The notes beneath the pieces are model-generated. The model had not been told where the DNA came from and did no database searches. It worked only from the letters and a program-made list of their open reading frames with translations. From Blastococcus sp. VKM Ac-2987 (GTDB lineage: Bacteria > Actinomycetota > Actinomycetes > Mycobacteriales > Geodermatophilaceae), in contig NZ_JAPVBG010000005.1 of NCBI RefSeq assembly GCF_026967805.1, positions 23,954-87,953 on the forward strand: a stretch of 64,000 nt of DNA, written 5' to 3'. Positions 21,709 to 28,970 of this stretch are shown here, piece after piece; positions within the stretch are counted from its first letter, which is position 1, and each line of letters opens with the position of its first letter. A program made the translations under genes and the position numbers.

Positions 21709-21717
21709 GCCCCGTCA

Positions 21718-21790
21718 CCCCCACGGGCATAGGAAGCTATGCCTGCGGATCCGGCTGCGGAACCGTAGGCATAGCCTCCTATGCCGGGGG
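21718..21790. terminator. Nested palindrome between convergent genes
   Basis: GGCATAGGAAGCTATGCC (21726-21743) and GGCATAGCCTCCTATGCC (21768-21785) are each internally palindromic. They pair with each other over 18 bp with one mismatch, flanked by CCCCC (21718-21722) and GGGGG (21786-21790). The loop holds two near-identical TGCGGAnCCG units. It lies between stops on opposite strands, so a bidirectional terminator is the simplest reading. Confidence 0.6.
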
Positions 21791-21809
21791 CAGCGCAGGG
21801 CGCCCTTGG

Positions 21810-23408
21810 TCAGTCGCGGAAGACCTCGATGTCGGCGCCCATCTCCACGAGCCGCTCGTAGAGCTGCTCGTAGCCGCGGGCGATGATGTCGACGTTGCGC
21901 AGCACCGAGGTGCCCTTGGCCGCCAGCATGGCCAGCAGGATGCAGACGGCCGGTCGCAGCGCCGGCGGGCAGACGACCTCGGCGCTCGACCACCGCGTGG
22001 GGCCGGTGACCAGCACGCGGTGCGGGTCGAGCAGCCGGACGTCGGCGCCCAGCCGGGTGAGGTCGGAGAGGTGGATCGCCCGGTTGTCGTAGACCCAGTC
22101 GTGGATCAGCGTCGAGCCCTGGGCCTGTGCGGCGATCACCGCGAAGAACGGCAGGTTGTCGATGTTCAGGCCGGGGAACGGCATCGGGTGCACCTTGTCG
22201 ATGGGCGCCTTCAGCTCCGACGGGTGGATGGTGACGTCGGCCAGCCGGGTGTGCCCGTTCTCGGCCAGGTACTCCGGGGACAGTTCGTAGCGCAGGCCCA
22301 TCTCGGCCAGCACCGCCAGCTCGACCTCGAGGAACTCCACCGGCGCCCGCGCCACCGTCAGCTCCGACCCCGTGACGATGCCCGCGGTGAGCAGGCTCAT
22401 CGCCTCCACGGGGTCCTCGCTGATCGTGTAGTCGACGTCGGCGTCCAGCACCGGGCGGCCGTGCACGACCAGGGTGGTGGAGCCCAAACCCTCGACCCCG
22501 ACGCCGAGCAGCTGCAGGTACAGGCAGAGGTCCTGGACCATGTAGTTGGAGCTGGCGTTGCGGATGGTCGTCGTGCCGTCGGCGCGGGCCGCGGCCAGCA
22601 GGGCGTTCTCGGTGACGGTGTCCCCGCGCTCGGTGAGGACGATGGTGCGGTCGGCGGCGCCGGGGCCCTGCACGGTCGCCTGGTACTCGCCGGCGTGCGC
22701 CTCGATCTCCAGCCCGAAGGGGCGCAGCGCGATCATGTGCGGCTGCACGGTGCGCGTGCCGAGGTCGCAGCCGCCGGCGTAGGGCAGCCGGAAGGTGGCC
22801 GCCCGGTGCAGCAGCGGGCCCAGGAACATGATGATGCTGCGGGTCCGGCGGGCCGCGTCGGCGTCGATGCCGTCCAGGTCGAGCTCGTCGGGCACCACGA
22901 GCTCGAGGTCGTGGCCCGCCTCGTCCCAGGTGGCCGACACGCCGATCGAGCGCAGCACGTCGAGGATCCGCTCGACCTCCACGATGCGGGAGACGTTCCG
23001 CAGCGTCGTCCGGCCGCGGTTGAGCAGGGCGGCGCAGAGCAGGGCGACGGCGGCGTTCTTCGACGACTTCACCGCGACCCTGCCCCGCAGCGGCCGCCCG
23101 CCGGTCACCCGCAGGTGCGCGGGACCGGCCGGCCCGAGGCTGATCAGCTCGCTGTCGAGCGCCCCCGAGAGCCGGCCGAGCAGCTCCAGGGTGAGGTTCT
23201 GCCCGCCCTGCTCGATGCGGGCCACCGCGCTCTGGCTCGTGCCGAGACGGTCGGCGAGCTGCTGCTGGGTCAGCCCCCGGTGCCGGCGGGCGTCGCGCAC
23301 GAGGAGGCCGATGCGGTGCGTGGGGCTGGACTCGTGCGCTCTCTGCCCGTCGGCGGCCCCGAGCGGTCCGGGACCGGTCGGATGGGCGGAGGTCTCGGTG
23401 GCCGTCAC
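21810..23408 (-). CDS. XRE-type HTH fused to a MurA-like (EPSP-synthase fold) domain
   Basis: 532 residues. Residues about 32-85 are an XRE/Cro helix-turn-helix (LTQQQLADRLGTSQSAVARI). Residues about 97-530 are a UDP-GlcNAc 1-carboxyvinyltransferase-like domain. The substrate-binding KSSKNAAV and a Cys in AGGCDLGTR (about residue 213) align with the E. coli MurA Lys22/Asn23 and Cys115 loops. The region of E. coli Asp305 reads DYTISEDPVEAM and that of Arg397 reads YDNRAIHLSDL, so the active site is not fully standard. It could be a second MurA with DNA-binding control, or a sensor of cell-wall precursors. Nothing adjacent is a peptidoglycan gene. Confidence 0.85.
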   Translation of the reverse strand: MTATETSAHPTGPGPLGAADGQRAHESSPTHRIGLLVRDARRHRGLTQQQLADRLGTSQSAVARIEQGGQNLTLELLGRLSGALDSELISLGPAGPAHLRVTGGRPLRGRVAVKSSKNAAVALLCAALLNRGRTTLRNVSRIVEVERILDVLRSIGVSATWDEAGHDLELVVPDELDLDGIDADAARRTRSIIMFLGPLLHRAATFRLPYAGGCDLGTRTVQPHMIALRPFGLEIEAHAGEYQATVQGPGAADRTIVLTERGDTVTENALLAAARADGTTTIRNASSNYMVQDLCLYLQLLGVGVEGLGSTTLVVHGRPVLDADVDYTISEDPVEAMSLLTAGIVTGSELTVARAPVEFLEVELAVLAEMGLRYELSPEYLAENGHTRLADVTIHPSELKAPIDKVHPMPFPGLNIDNLPFFAVIAAQAQGSTLIHDWVYDNRAIHLSDLTRLGADVRLLDPHRVLVTGPTRWSSAEVVCPPALRPAVCILLAMLAAKGTSVLRNVDIIARGYEQLYERLVEMGADIEVFRD

Positions 23409-23482
23409 CTCGGCAGGGTATCTCCCATGTGAGATGCGGCAGCACCGTCACGCCGTCGTGGCGTGGCGGAACCGGGGACCGC

Positions 23483-23707
23483 TCAGACCGGGAGCCCGCG
23501 GTCGGTCCTCCGGCCGAGCGTGTCGACGTGGAGCACGGCGTAGAGCGGGCAGAACCCGACCGCCGCGGTGCCGAGCATGATCGCCGCCAGGATCCACAGC
23601 ACGATGCCGACGGCCGACGTGGCCCCGGCCAGCAAGGCGCCGGCGACGGCCGCCACGCCGACCAGGGTGCGGATGATGCGGTCGACCGTTCCCATGTTGC
23701 GCTTCAT
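23483..23707 (-). CDS. DUF2892 small inner-membrane protein
   Basis: 74 residues with two hydrophobic spans (about 17-35 and 37-55). It has the family pattern NMGTVDRIIRTLVG and GFCPLYAVLHVDT, as in the C-terminal membrane part of YgaP-type proteins. ATG 23707 has GGGAG 4-8 nt upstream; a second Met lies four codons on. Function unknown; related proteins occur near thiosulfate/rhodanese genes, none of which is seen here. Confidence 0.8.
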   Translation of the reverse strand: MKRNMGTVDRIIRTLVGVAAVAGALLAGATSAVGIVLWILAAIMLGTAAVGFCPLYAVLHVDTLGRRTDRGLPV

Positions 23708-23913
23708 GATCTCCCTCTCGCCGAGTGTTCCCCCGGTGCCCTGAGGGTGCCGGCCTCCGCCCGCCCGTGACACGGCCCGACGTCGGCGGGGAGCGCGACG
23801 AAGGTCCCGGTGCCTCCGGCCTCCGCGCGACGGAGGTCCCCGCCTCGTCCGGGCCCTTCGCCGCGGCGGATGCGGCCAGGCCGGCCGGATGGCCGGATGG
23901 CCGGACCGCCGGT

Positions 23914-23919
23914 CAGAAT
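23914..23919 (+). promoter_or_regulatory. -10-like hexamer (CAGAAT), probable leaderless start
   Basis: CAGAAT ends 7 nt before ATG 23927, with no Shine-Dalgarno sequence. One base off TANNNT. Confidence 0.3.
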
Positions 23920-23926
23920 CAGTGCC

Positions 23927-24673
23927 ATGGACGTCGTCGTCACCGGCGGCACGGGCCGCCTCGGGCGGCACCTGGTGCCGCAACTGCGGGACGCCGGGCA
24001 CGAGGTGCGGCAGATGTCGCGCCGCGGCACCGGACCGGGCGGGGTGCGGGGCGACCTCGCCACGGGGCTCGACCTGGGTCCGGCGCTCGCCGGCGCGGAG
24101 GTGGTCGTGCACGCGGCCAGCGATCCCCGCGGCGACCCCTGGGAGGTCGACGTCGCCGGTACCCGGCGCCTGGTGGAGGCTGTCGACCGGTCCCGGCTGC
24201 GGCACCTGCTGTACGTGTCGATCGTCGGTGTGGACCGGGTGCCGCTCGGCTACTACCGGGCCAAGTACGCCGCCGAGCAGGTGCTGCTCGCCTCCGGGCT
24301 GCCGGTCACGCTGGTGCGGATCACCCAGTTCCACGGGTTCGTCGACGAGCTGCTGGGCATCGCCCGCCGCGGGCCCCTGCTGCCGGTGCCCATGGGCTGG
24401 CGGGTGCGCCCGGTCGACGTCGTCGAGGCCGCCGCGCACCTCACCGGGCTGGCCGCCGCGTCGCCGTCCGGCGGCGTGGTGGAGTTCGCCGGGCCCGAGG
24501 AGCACACGGTCGCCGACCTGGCGCGGGCGTGGGCGCAGGTCCGGGCACCGAACGCCCGGGTGGTGGCCACCCCGGTGCCGGGCCGGCTCGGCGCGGCGGT
24601 GCGCGACGGCGGGGCGCTGCCCGTGCGCGGTGCACGCGGCCGGCGCACCTGGGCCGAGCACCTCCGCGGCTGA
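23927..24673 (+). CDS. NAD(P)-binding Rossmann protein (atypical SDR / NmrA-like)
   Basis: 248 residues. The N-terminal VVVTGGTGRLGRHLVPQLRDAGHEVRQMSR is the dinucleotide-binding fold of atypical SDRs. YYRAKYAAEQ provides the usual Tyr-x-x-x-Lys-like element, and YVSIVGVDRVPLGYY is typical of NmrA/YwnB-like proteins. The start fits the hexamer 7 nt upstream. Enzyme activity or redox sensing are both possible; no substrate can be inferred. The 219-bp region before it holds no gene I can support. Confidence 0.85.
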   Translation: MDVVVTGGTGRLGRHLVPQLRDAGHEVRQMSRRGTGPGGVRGDLATGLDLGPALAGAEVVVHAASDPRGDPWEVDVAGTRRLVEAVDRSRLRHLLYVSIVGVDRVPLGYYRAKYAAEQVLLASGLPVTLVRITQFHGFVDELLGIARRGPLLPVPMGWRVRPVDVVEAAAHLTGLAAASPSGGVVEFAGPEEHTVADLARAWAQVRAPNARVVATPVPGRLGAAVRDGGALPVRGARGRRTWAEHLRG

Positions 24674-24780
24674 GGACCCCGGACGGGCCGGACCGCAGCG
24701 TTCCTGCCAGTCCCCGGCACAGGTGCGCCAGGCCGGGTGCGGTGTCGGGAAACCGCCGGTGTCCCGTCGGCGGCCCGCCC

Positions 24781-24786
24781 TAGGGT
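24781..24786 (+). promoter_or_regulatory. -10 element (TAGGGT) for the EamA transporter
   Basis: TAGGGT fits TANNNT and ends 6 nt before GTG 24793, with no Shine-Dalgarno sequence. Probable leaderless transcript. Confidence 0.42.
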
Positions 24787-24792
24787 CCGCTC

Positions 24793-25734
24793 GTGACCAC
24801 CCCCGAGGCGGCCGCTCCCGGCGGCCGCACGCTCCTCGCCGTCGCCGTCACCGTGCTCGCCTGGGCCTCGGCCTTCGTCGGCATCCGCGCCGTCGGGGAG
24901 GACCTCTCGCCCGGCGCCCTGGCGCTGGGCCGGCTGCTCGTCGGCACGCTCGTGCTGGGCCTGCTGGTCGCCCGCCGGGGATGGGTGCGGCCCGCGGCGC
25001 AGGACTGGCGACTGCTGGCGATCTGCGGTATCGGCTGGTTCGCCGTGTACAACGTGGCGCTCAACGCCGCGGAGCAGCACCTCGACGCCGGGACGACGGC
25101 GATGCTGGTCAACATCGGGCCGATCCTCATCGCCGTCTTCGCCGGGCTGTGGCTCGGCGAGGGGTTCCCGCGCTGGCTGGTGGTCGGGATAGCCGTCGCG
25201 TTCGGCGGCGTGCTGCTGATCGGCGCCGCGACGCGGGGCGCCGAGGCCGACCTGGCCGGCGTCGTGCTGTGCGTCGTCGCCGCGGTCACCTACGCCGTCG
25301 GCGTGGTCGCCCAGAAGCCGCTGCTGCGCCGTCTGCCCGGGCTCCAGGTGACCTTCACCGCCTGCGCGATCGGGGCGCTGTGCTGCCTGCCGTGGGCCGG
25401 TGCCCTGGTGGCCGACCTGGGCCGCGCGCCGGCGGCCTCGGTGGTCGGCATGGTCTACCTGGGCGTCGTCCCGACGGCGCTGGCGTTCAGCACCTGGGCC
25501 TACGCGCTGTCCCGGATGGACGCCGGCCGGCTCGGCGTCACCACCTACCTGGTGCCACCGCTGGTCATCGTGCTCGGCTGGCTGCTGCTGGCGGAGACGC
25601 CGCCGGCGCTGGCGCTGGCCGGGGGAGCGGTGTGCCTGGCCGGGGTGGCGGTGTCGCGGCGGCGGCCCCGGCGGCCGCTCGTCCCGGCGGCCGGTGCGCC
25701 ACCGGCCCCGGCCGGGGCCGCCGACCCGAGGTGA
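24793..25734 (+). CDS. EamA/DMT-superfamily transporter
   Basis: 313 residues with ten predicted membrane spans in two EamA repeats (about 13-140 and 150-285). Typical segments are WASAFVGIRAVGEDLSPGALALGRL in repeat one and YLGVVPTALAFSTWAYAL with TTYLVPPLVIVLGWLLLAE in repeat two. Likely an exporter of metabolites or amino acids in the cytoplasmic membrane. A Pro/Ala-rich basic tail follows the last span. Substrate unknown. Confidence 0.9.
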   Translation: MTTPEAAAPGGRTLLAVAVTVLAWASAFVGIRAVGEDLSPGALALGRLLVGTLVLGLLVARRGWVRPAAQDWRLLAICGIGWFAVYNVALNAAEQHLDAGTTAMLVNIGPILIAVFAGLWLGEGFPRWLVVGIAVAFGGVLLIGAATRGAEADLAGVVLCVVAAVTYAVGVVAQKPLLRRLPGLQVTFTACAIGALCCLPWAGALVADLGRAPAASVVGMVYLGVVPTALAFSTWAYALSRMDAGRLGVTTYLVPPLVIVLGWLLLAETPPALALAGGAVCLAGVAVSRRRPRRPLVPAAGAPPAPAGAADPR

Positions 25735-25820
25735 CCGCGGACCGGACGCCGGGGGAGGGCGGACGCGGATCGACGACCGGGTGTGCAGGACGCCGGGGCG
25801 ATGGGGTAGGCACGCACCGG

Positions 25821-25837
25821 GGTCATCGCCGATGACC
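25821..25837 (+). promoter_or_regulatory. Palindrome upstream of the Acg-like gene
   Basis: GGTCATC-GCC-GATGACC, perfect 7-bp arms with a 3-nt centre, 26 bp before the GTG at 25864. A possible operator. It does not match the DosR box known upstream of mycobacterial acg. Confidence 0.3.
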
Positions 25838-25863
25838 GTCCGAGGCGACCGGCCGGGAGGTTC

Positions 25864-26889
25864 GTGGTGGAGGAGCAGGACTGGGCGCAGGTGGTGGCGG
25901 CGGCCACGCGGGCGCCGTCGATCCACAACACGCAGCCGTGGCGGTTCGTGGCCCGGCCCGACCGGCTCGAGCTGTTCCTCGACCCGGACCGTGCGCTGCC
26001 GGTGCTGGACCCCAGCGCGCGGCAGCAGGTCATCAGTTGCGGCACCGCTCTGGAGTTCGCGGTGGTCGCGCTCGCCGCCCGGGGGTGGGAGGCCGAGGTC
26101 GAGGAGCTGCCCGACGCCGCCGAGCCCACCCACCTGGCGGGCGTCCGGATCACTCCGGGGGGCGAGCCCTCCGCCGATGACCGGGCGCTGGCCGCGGCGA
26201 TCGACCACCGGCACACCGTGCGTGCGCCGTTCGAGGCGCGCACCGTGCCCGACGACCTGGTGCAGCGGCTGCAGGCCGGGGCCCGTGCCTTCGGGACCTG
26301 GCTGAAGCCGATCACGCGCTCGGAGGAGGAGGTCGCCACGGTGTTCCTCATCTCCCGGGCCGAGGAGATGGAGCAGGGTGATCCCGCCTACCTCGCCGAG
26401 CTGGAGGGGTGGCTGCGCACCGACCCGACCGCCGTGGACGGGGTGCCGATCGGCGCGGTGCCGAGCGGGGACCCCCACGAGCGGGCCTCGAACTGGCTGA
26501 TCCGGGACTTCGTCGCCGGTCAGCGGGAGCAGCACGCGTTCCGGGCCGCCGGCGACCCCGCCGCCCCGCCGCCGGAGGTGGAGCGCCCGGCCGTCGTTCT
26601 GATGGGCACCGATGGCGACGACCGCGCCGCCTGGCTGCGGTCGGGGCGGGCGCTGGGCCGCGTGCTGCTGCAGCTCACCTCGGCCGGCCTGGTCGCCTCC
26701 CCGCTCACCCAGGCGCTCGACTGGCCGGCCACCCGCACCCGGATGCAGTCCCGGCTGTCGCTGGTCGGGCACCCGCAGATGCTGCTGCGCCTGGGCTACC
26801 CGCGGCAGCCGGAGCCGGACGCGCCGCCTCCCGCGGTCAGCGGCCGGCGGCCCGTGGGCGATGTGCTGCGCTTCGAGCCCGCCGGCTGA
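25864..26889 (+). CDS. Acg-family nitroreductase-like flavoprotein
   Basis: 341 residues. The motif TRAPSIHNTQPWRF near the N-terminus and the later RHTVRAPFE are diagnostic of Acg (Rv2032)-type proteins. These have a nitroreductase fold that binds FMN, but its lid covers the pocket. Studied members appear to bind or store flavin rather than reduce nitro compounds. GTG 25864 is directly followed by a second GTG, either of which could start. It converges with the DUF998 gene 15 bp away. In mycobacteria the gene is hypoxia-induced; no DosR box is seen here. Confidence 0.87.
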   Translation: MVEEQDWAQVVAAATRAPSIHNTQPWRFVARPDRLELFLDPDRALPVLDPSARQQVISCGTALEFAVVALAARGWEAEVEELPDAAEPTHLAGVRITPGGEPSADDRALAAAIDHRHTVRAPFEARTVPDDLVQRLQAGARAFGTWLKPITRSEEEVATVFLISRAEEMEQGDPAYLAELEGWLRTDPTAVDGVPIGAVPSGDPHERASNWLIRDFVAGQREQHAFRAAGDPAAPPPEVERPAVVLMGTDGDDRAAWLRSGRALGRVLLQLTSAGLVASPLTQALDWPATRTRMQSRLSLVGHPQMLLRLGYPRQPEPDAPPPAVSGRRPVGDVLRFEPAG

Positions 26890-26904
26890 CCCGCGCGGCG
26901 CCGG

Positions 26905-27726
26905 TCACCGCCGGCGGACGGGCGCCCACGGGTCCTCCGGGTCGACGTCCCCCGCTCCGGGCTCCCCGGTGCGGGCGGCGTCGGCGGGGGTGCCCGGAGC
27001 GCCGGACGCCGTCGCCCCGCCGGCGGCGGCCTCCAGCGCGGCGTCCCGGGCGCGGACCTCCTCGGACCGGCGGGCCTGCTCCCGGTCGCGCTCGGCCCGC
27101 ATCGACGAGTCCGCGGGCGCCGCGTCCCCGCGGCGGGCCAGCCACCCGAGGACGCCGCCGGTCAGCGCGAGGCCGATCGGCAGCGGGTAGGCGGCGGCGC
27201 GCTCCGTGCCGCCCTCGCCGAGGAAGCCGGTGACGCCGGTCAGGAAGAAGATGGTCGCTGCGGTGGCCACCATGCCGAGCAGGACGACGATCGTGCCCAC
27301 CGCCTCGGACCGGGGCCGGACGGCGTAGGCCAGCGTGACCAGGCCCAGCCCGCCACCCACCAGGTACAGGACGGCGCCGACGGCGTGCAGCGTGCTGTTG
27401 GTGTCGGTGGGGAACACCCCGACCAGCAGCACCCCCAGCGCGGCCGCGCCCAGCAGCACCGGCACCGCCCGGCCCGCGCTCCCGCGCAGCGCCGGCCGCA
27501 GCAGCAGGGCCCCGCCCAGGATGAGTGCCGCCTGCACCACGAAGGACGCGTTCATCAGCTGCCGGGCCGCGGAGTCGCCCGCCCCCAGGGCGCTGATGAC
27601 GTCGTCGACGCGCGAGTAGGGGCCGGCGTAGCGGGCCTGGGCGACGGCCTCCACGACGAAGAACTGCAGGGTCAGCACCCAGGTCAGGGCGCCCCAGCGG
27701 AGGCGGTTCGGGGTCACGCCCGCCAT
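26905..27726 (-). CDS. DUF998 membrane protein
   Basis: 273 residues. Six hydrophobic spans lie in the first about 200 residues, beginning WGALTWVLTLQFFVVEAVAQ, then YSRVDDVISALG and VGVFPTDTNSTLH, which fit DUF998. The last about 70 residues are charged and Ala/Pro-rich, presumably cytoplasmic. ATG 27726 overlaps the end of the upstream EVE-like gene by 13 bp, so the two are co-transcribed. Function unknown. Confidence 0.8.
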   Translation of the reverse strand: MAGVTPNRLRWGALTWVLTLQFFVVEAVAQARYAGPYSRVDDVISALGAGDSAARQLMNASFVVQAALILGGALLLRPALRGSAGRAVPVLLGAAALGVLLVGVFPTDTNSTLHAVGAVLYLVGGGLGLVTLAYAVRPRSEAVGTIVVLLGMVATAATIFFLTGVTGFLGEGGTERAAAYPLPIGLALTGGVLGWLARRGDAAPADSSMRAERDREQARRSEEVRARDAALEAAAGGATASGAPGTPADAARTGEPGAGDVDPEDPWAPVRRR

Positions 27727-28154
27727 GATCCCAGGCGGTTCCGGCCCGCCCGGGCGAGGACCGCGGCGTACTGGCCCGCCGACAGCCAGGACGGGTTGCT
27801 GCCGGCGGGCATGCGGACGACCTCGGCGCCGGCGAACGCCGGATCGGTGAGCAGCTCCGCCCGGGGGACCGGCTCGTCGAGCAGCCGCACGCGGACGGCG
27901 ACGGATGGCCCGCCCGGCGCGTCGTCGACGTGGTCGGCCAGGGTCCCGACGGCGTGCACGCCCGGGCGCTGCCGGCCGCTGAGCCACAGCAGGCACGGTC
28001 GTCCCGGCGCCAGGAGGCCCAGCCGGTAGGAGGGGCGGAGGCACCGGGTGAGCAGCCGCTCCTCCCCGGCACCCCAGCCGGGGAGGAGCGCCTCGGGCGG
28101 GGCGGCGGTCTTGAGCACCCAGCAGGCGACGTCGTCCGCGGTCAGCCGTGCCAC
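27714..28154 (-). CDS. EVE-like (PUA-fold) domain protein
   Basis: 146 residues from GTG 28154. The layout resembles EVE/PUA-like domains, which bind modified bases. It runs CWVLKTAAPP at the start, then GRPCLLWLSG and GVHAVGTLADHV, and LLDEPVPRAELLTDPAFAGAEVVRMP near the end. This is a fold-level inference from pattern only. It overlaps the DUF998 gene by 13 bp. Confidence 0.55.
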   Translation of the reverse strand: MARLTADDVACWVLKTAAPPEALLPGWGAGEERLLTRCLRPSYRLGLLAPGRPCLLWLSGRQRPGVHAVGTLADHVDDAPGGPSVAVRVRLLDEPVPRAELLTDPAFAGAEVVRMPAGSNPSWLSAGQYAAVLARAGRNRLGSWRA

Positions 28155-28166
28155 GCCGTCAGCTCC

Positions 28167-28200
28167 CCGCGCGCCGGGAGTGCGCTCCCGCCGCGCGCGG
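28167..28200 (-). terminator. Hairpin after the 65-residue acidic ORF
   Basis: GGGAG/CTCCC (28176-28180 with 28185-28189) is extended by C-G and, after a 2-nt bulge, by 8 more G-C pairs (28167-28174 with 28193-28200). It lies downstream of the minus-strand gene ending at 28230. Confidence 0.5.
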
Positions 28201-28229
28201 GCCGGGAGCGCACCACCGGAGCGCCGTGC

Positions 28230-28427
28230 TCAGTCGGTGGCCGAGTGCAGCTCGGCGCCGGCGGGATCGGCGTCGTCGGACCCGACCGCCTGGCGCTCCT
28301 GCTCGGTGCGGTGCTCGAGCGCCTCGTCGCTGAGGTGCGGGTCCTTCGCGTGCTCCTGCCGGTCGCGGGGCGCCGACTCCTGCGGCTGCATCACGTCGTC
28401 GAGGGTGGGGCGGTCGGGCTCGGTCAT
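28230..28427 (-). CDS. Small acidic hypothetical protein
   Basis: 65 residues, strongly charged, with no hydrophobic span or cysteine (MTEPDRPTLDDVMQPQESA and so on). ATG 28427 is chosen because GGAGGACG lies about 5 nt upstream; an ATG 15 codons earlier lacks this. It looks intrinsically disordered. No family recognised. Confidence 0.6.
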   Translation of the reverse strand: MTEPDRPTLDDVMQPQESAPRDRQEHAKDPHLSDEALEHRTEQERQAVGSDDADPAGAELHSATD

Positions 28428-28506
28428 CGTGGCGTCCTCCGGCTCTGTCGGGATGCGGTCGGCAGGAGCCATAGCCGCGACCCGCCGCGGCTAACCGGGA
28501 CGACGA

Positions 28507-28857
28507 TCACCTCGGCTCCAACCGCGACGCCGGCAGCCACGTCTCGACCAGCGCCGCGCCGTGCGGGCCGGGGAGCGCGTACGTGACGCGGCCCTGCCAG
28601 CCGCCGTCCCGCTGCTGCCACTCCACGAGCAGACCGGGCCAGGTGCCCGGTGCCTCCGGCGGGTCGTGGACCCAGCAGTGCCGGCCGGCGCCGGTGCTCC
28701 CGCCCACCGGCCGGCCCGGCGCGGCGGTGAGCGGCGGGGGCTCGGGCAGCGGCGGCTCGGGCAGCGGCGGGCGGGGGAGCTGCGCACCGACCCCCGACTC
28801 CGCCGCCCGCTCGCCGAGCGACCGGCCGCCGCGCCCCCGGTGCATCCCGCCTGCCAT
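28507..28857 (-). CDS. Pro-rich hypothetical protein behind a perfect LexA box
   Basis: 116 residues. After a basic N-terminus comes a Pro-rich repeat (PPLPEPPLPEPPPL, about residues 29-42). A C-terminal domain follows with aromatic residues (HCWVHDPPEAPGTWPGLLVEW, ending LVETWLPASRLEPR). I do not recognise a named family. ATG 28857 has a -10-like GAGACT 6 nt upstream, and a perfect SOS operator sits over the expected -35 region. I therefore infer a DNA-damage-induced gene, perhaps working with repair or translesion proteins encoded elsewhere. The Pro-rich stretch could be a binding linker. Confidence 0.7.
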   Translation of the reverse strand: MAGGMHRGRGGRSLGERAAESGVGAQLPRPPLPEPPLPEPPPLTAAPGRPVGGSTGAGRHCWVHDPPEAPGTWPGLLVEWQQRDGGWQGRVTYALPGPHGAALVETWLPASRLEPR

Positions 28858-28863
28858 GCACCG

Positions 28864-28869
28864 AGTCTC
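28864..28869 (-). promoter_or_regulatory. -10-like hexamer (GAGACT) for the Pro-rich SOS gene
   Basis: On the minus strand GAGACT ends 6 nt before ATG 28857. It differs from TANNNT at the first base. The LexA box covers the -35 position. Confidence 0.35.
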
Positions 28870-28878
28870 GCACGGCGG

Positions 28879-28894
28879 TCGAACACGCGTTCGA
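28879..28894 (-). promoter_or_regulatory. Perfect LexA (SOS) box
   Basis: On the minus strand the site is TCGAACGCGTGTTCGA, which matches the actinobacterial SOS consensus TCGAAC-N4-GTTCGA at all 12 fixed positions. It lies 22-37 nt upstream of ATG 28857, over the expected -35 of that gene. No other gene starts within reach; the nucleotidase gene beyond it ends at 28971. Confidence 0.75.
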
Positions 28895-28970
28895 CGAAAC
28901 CCCGTCGTGCCTGGAGACGGCAGCGGGCGCCCTCCGCGCGTGCGGAGAGCGCCCGTGCCGGGTGGCGGGG

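Noticed and set aside
23415..23420. GGGTAT resembling a SigB/SigF -10 element
   Set aside because: No plus-strand gene begins within about 500 bp and no proper -35 element is present.
25735..25863. DosR box before the Acg-like gene
   Set aside because: Only an unrelated GGTCATC palindrome is seen; the GGGACT/AGTCCC core is absent.
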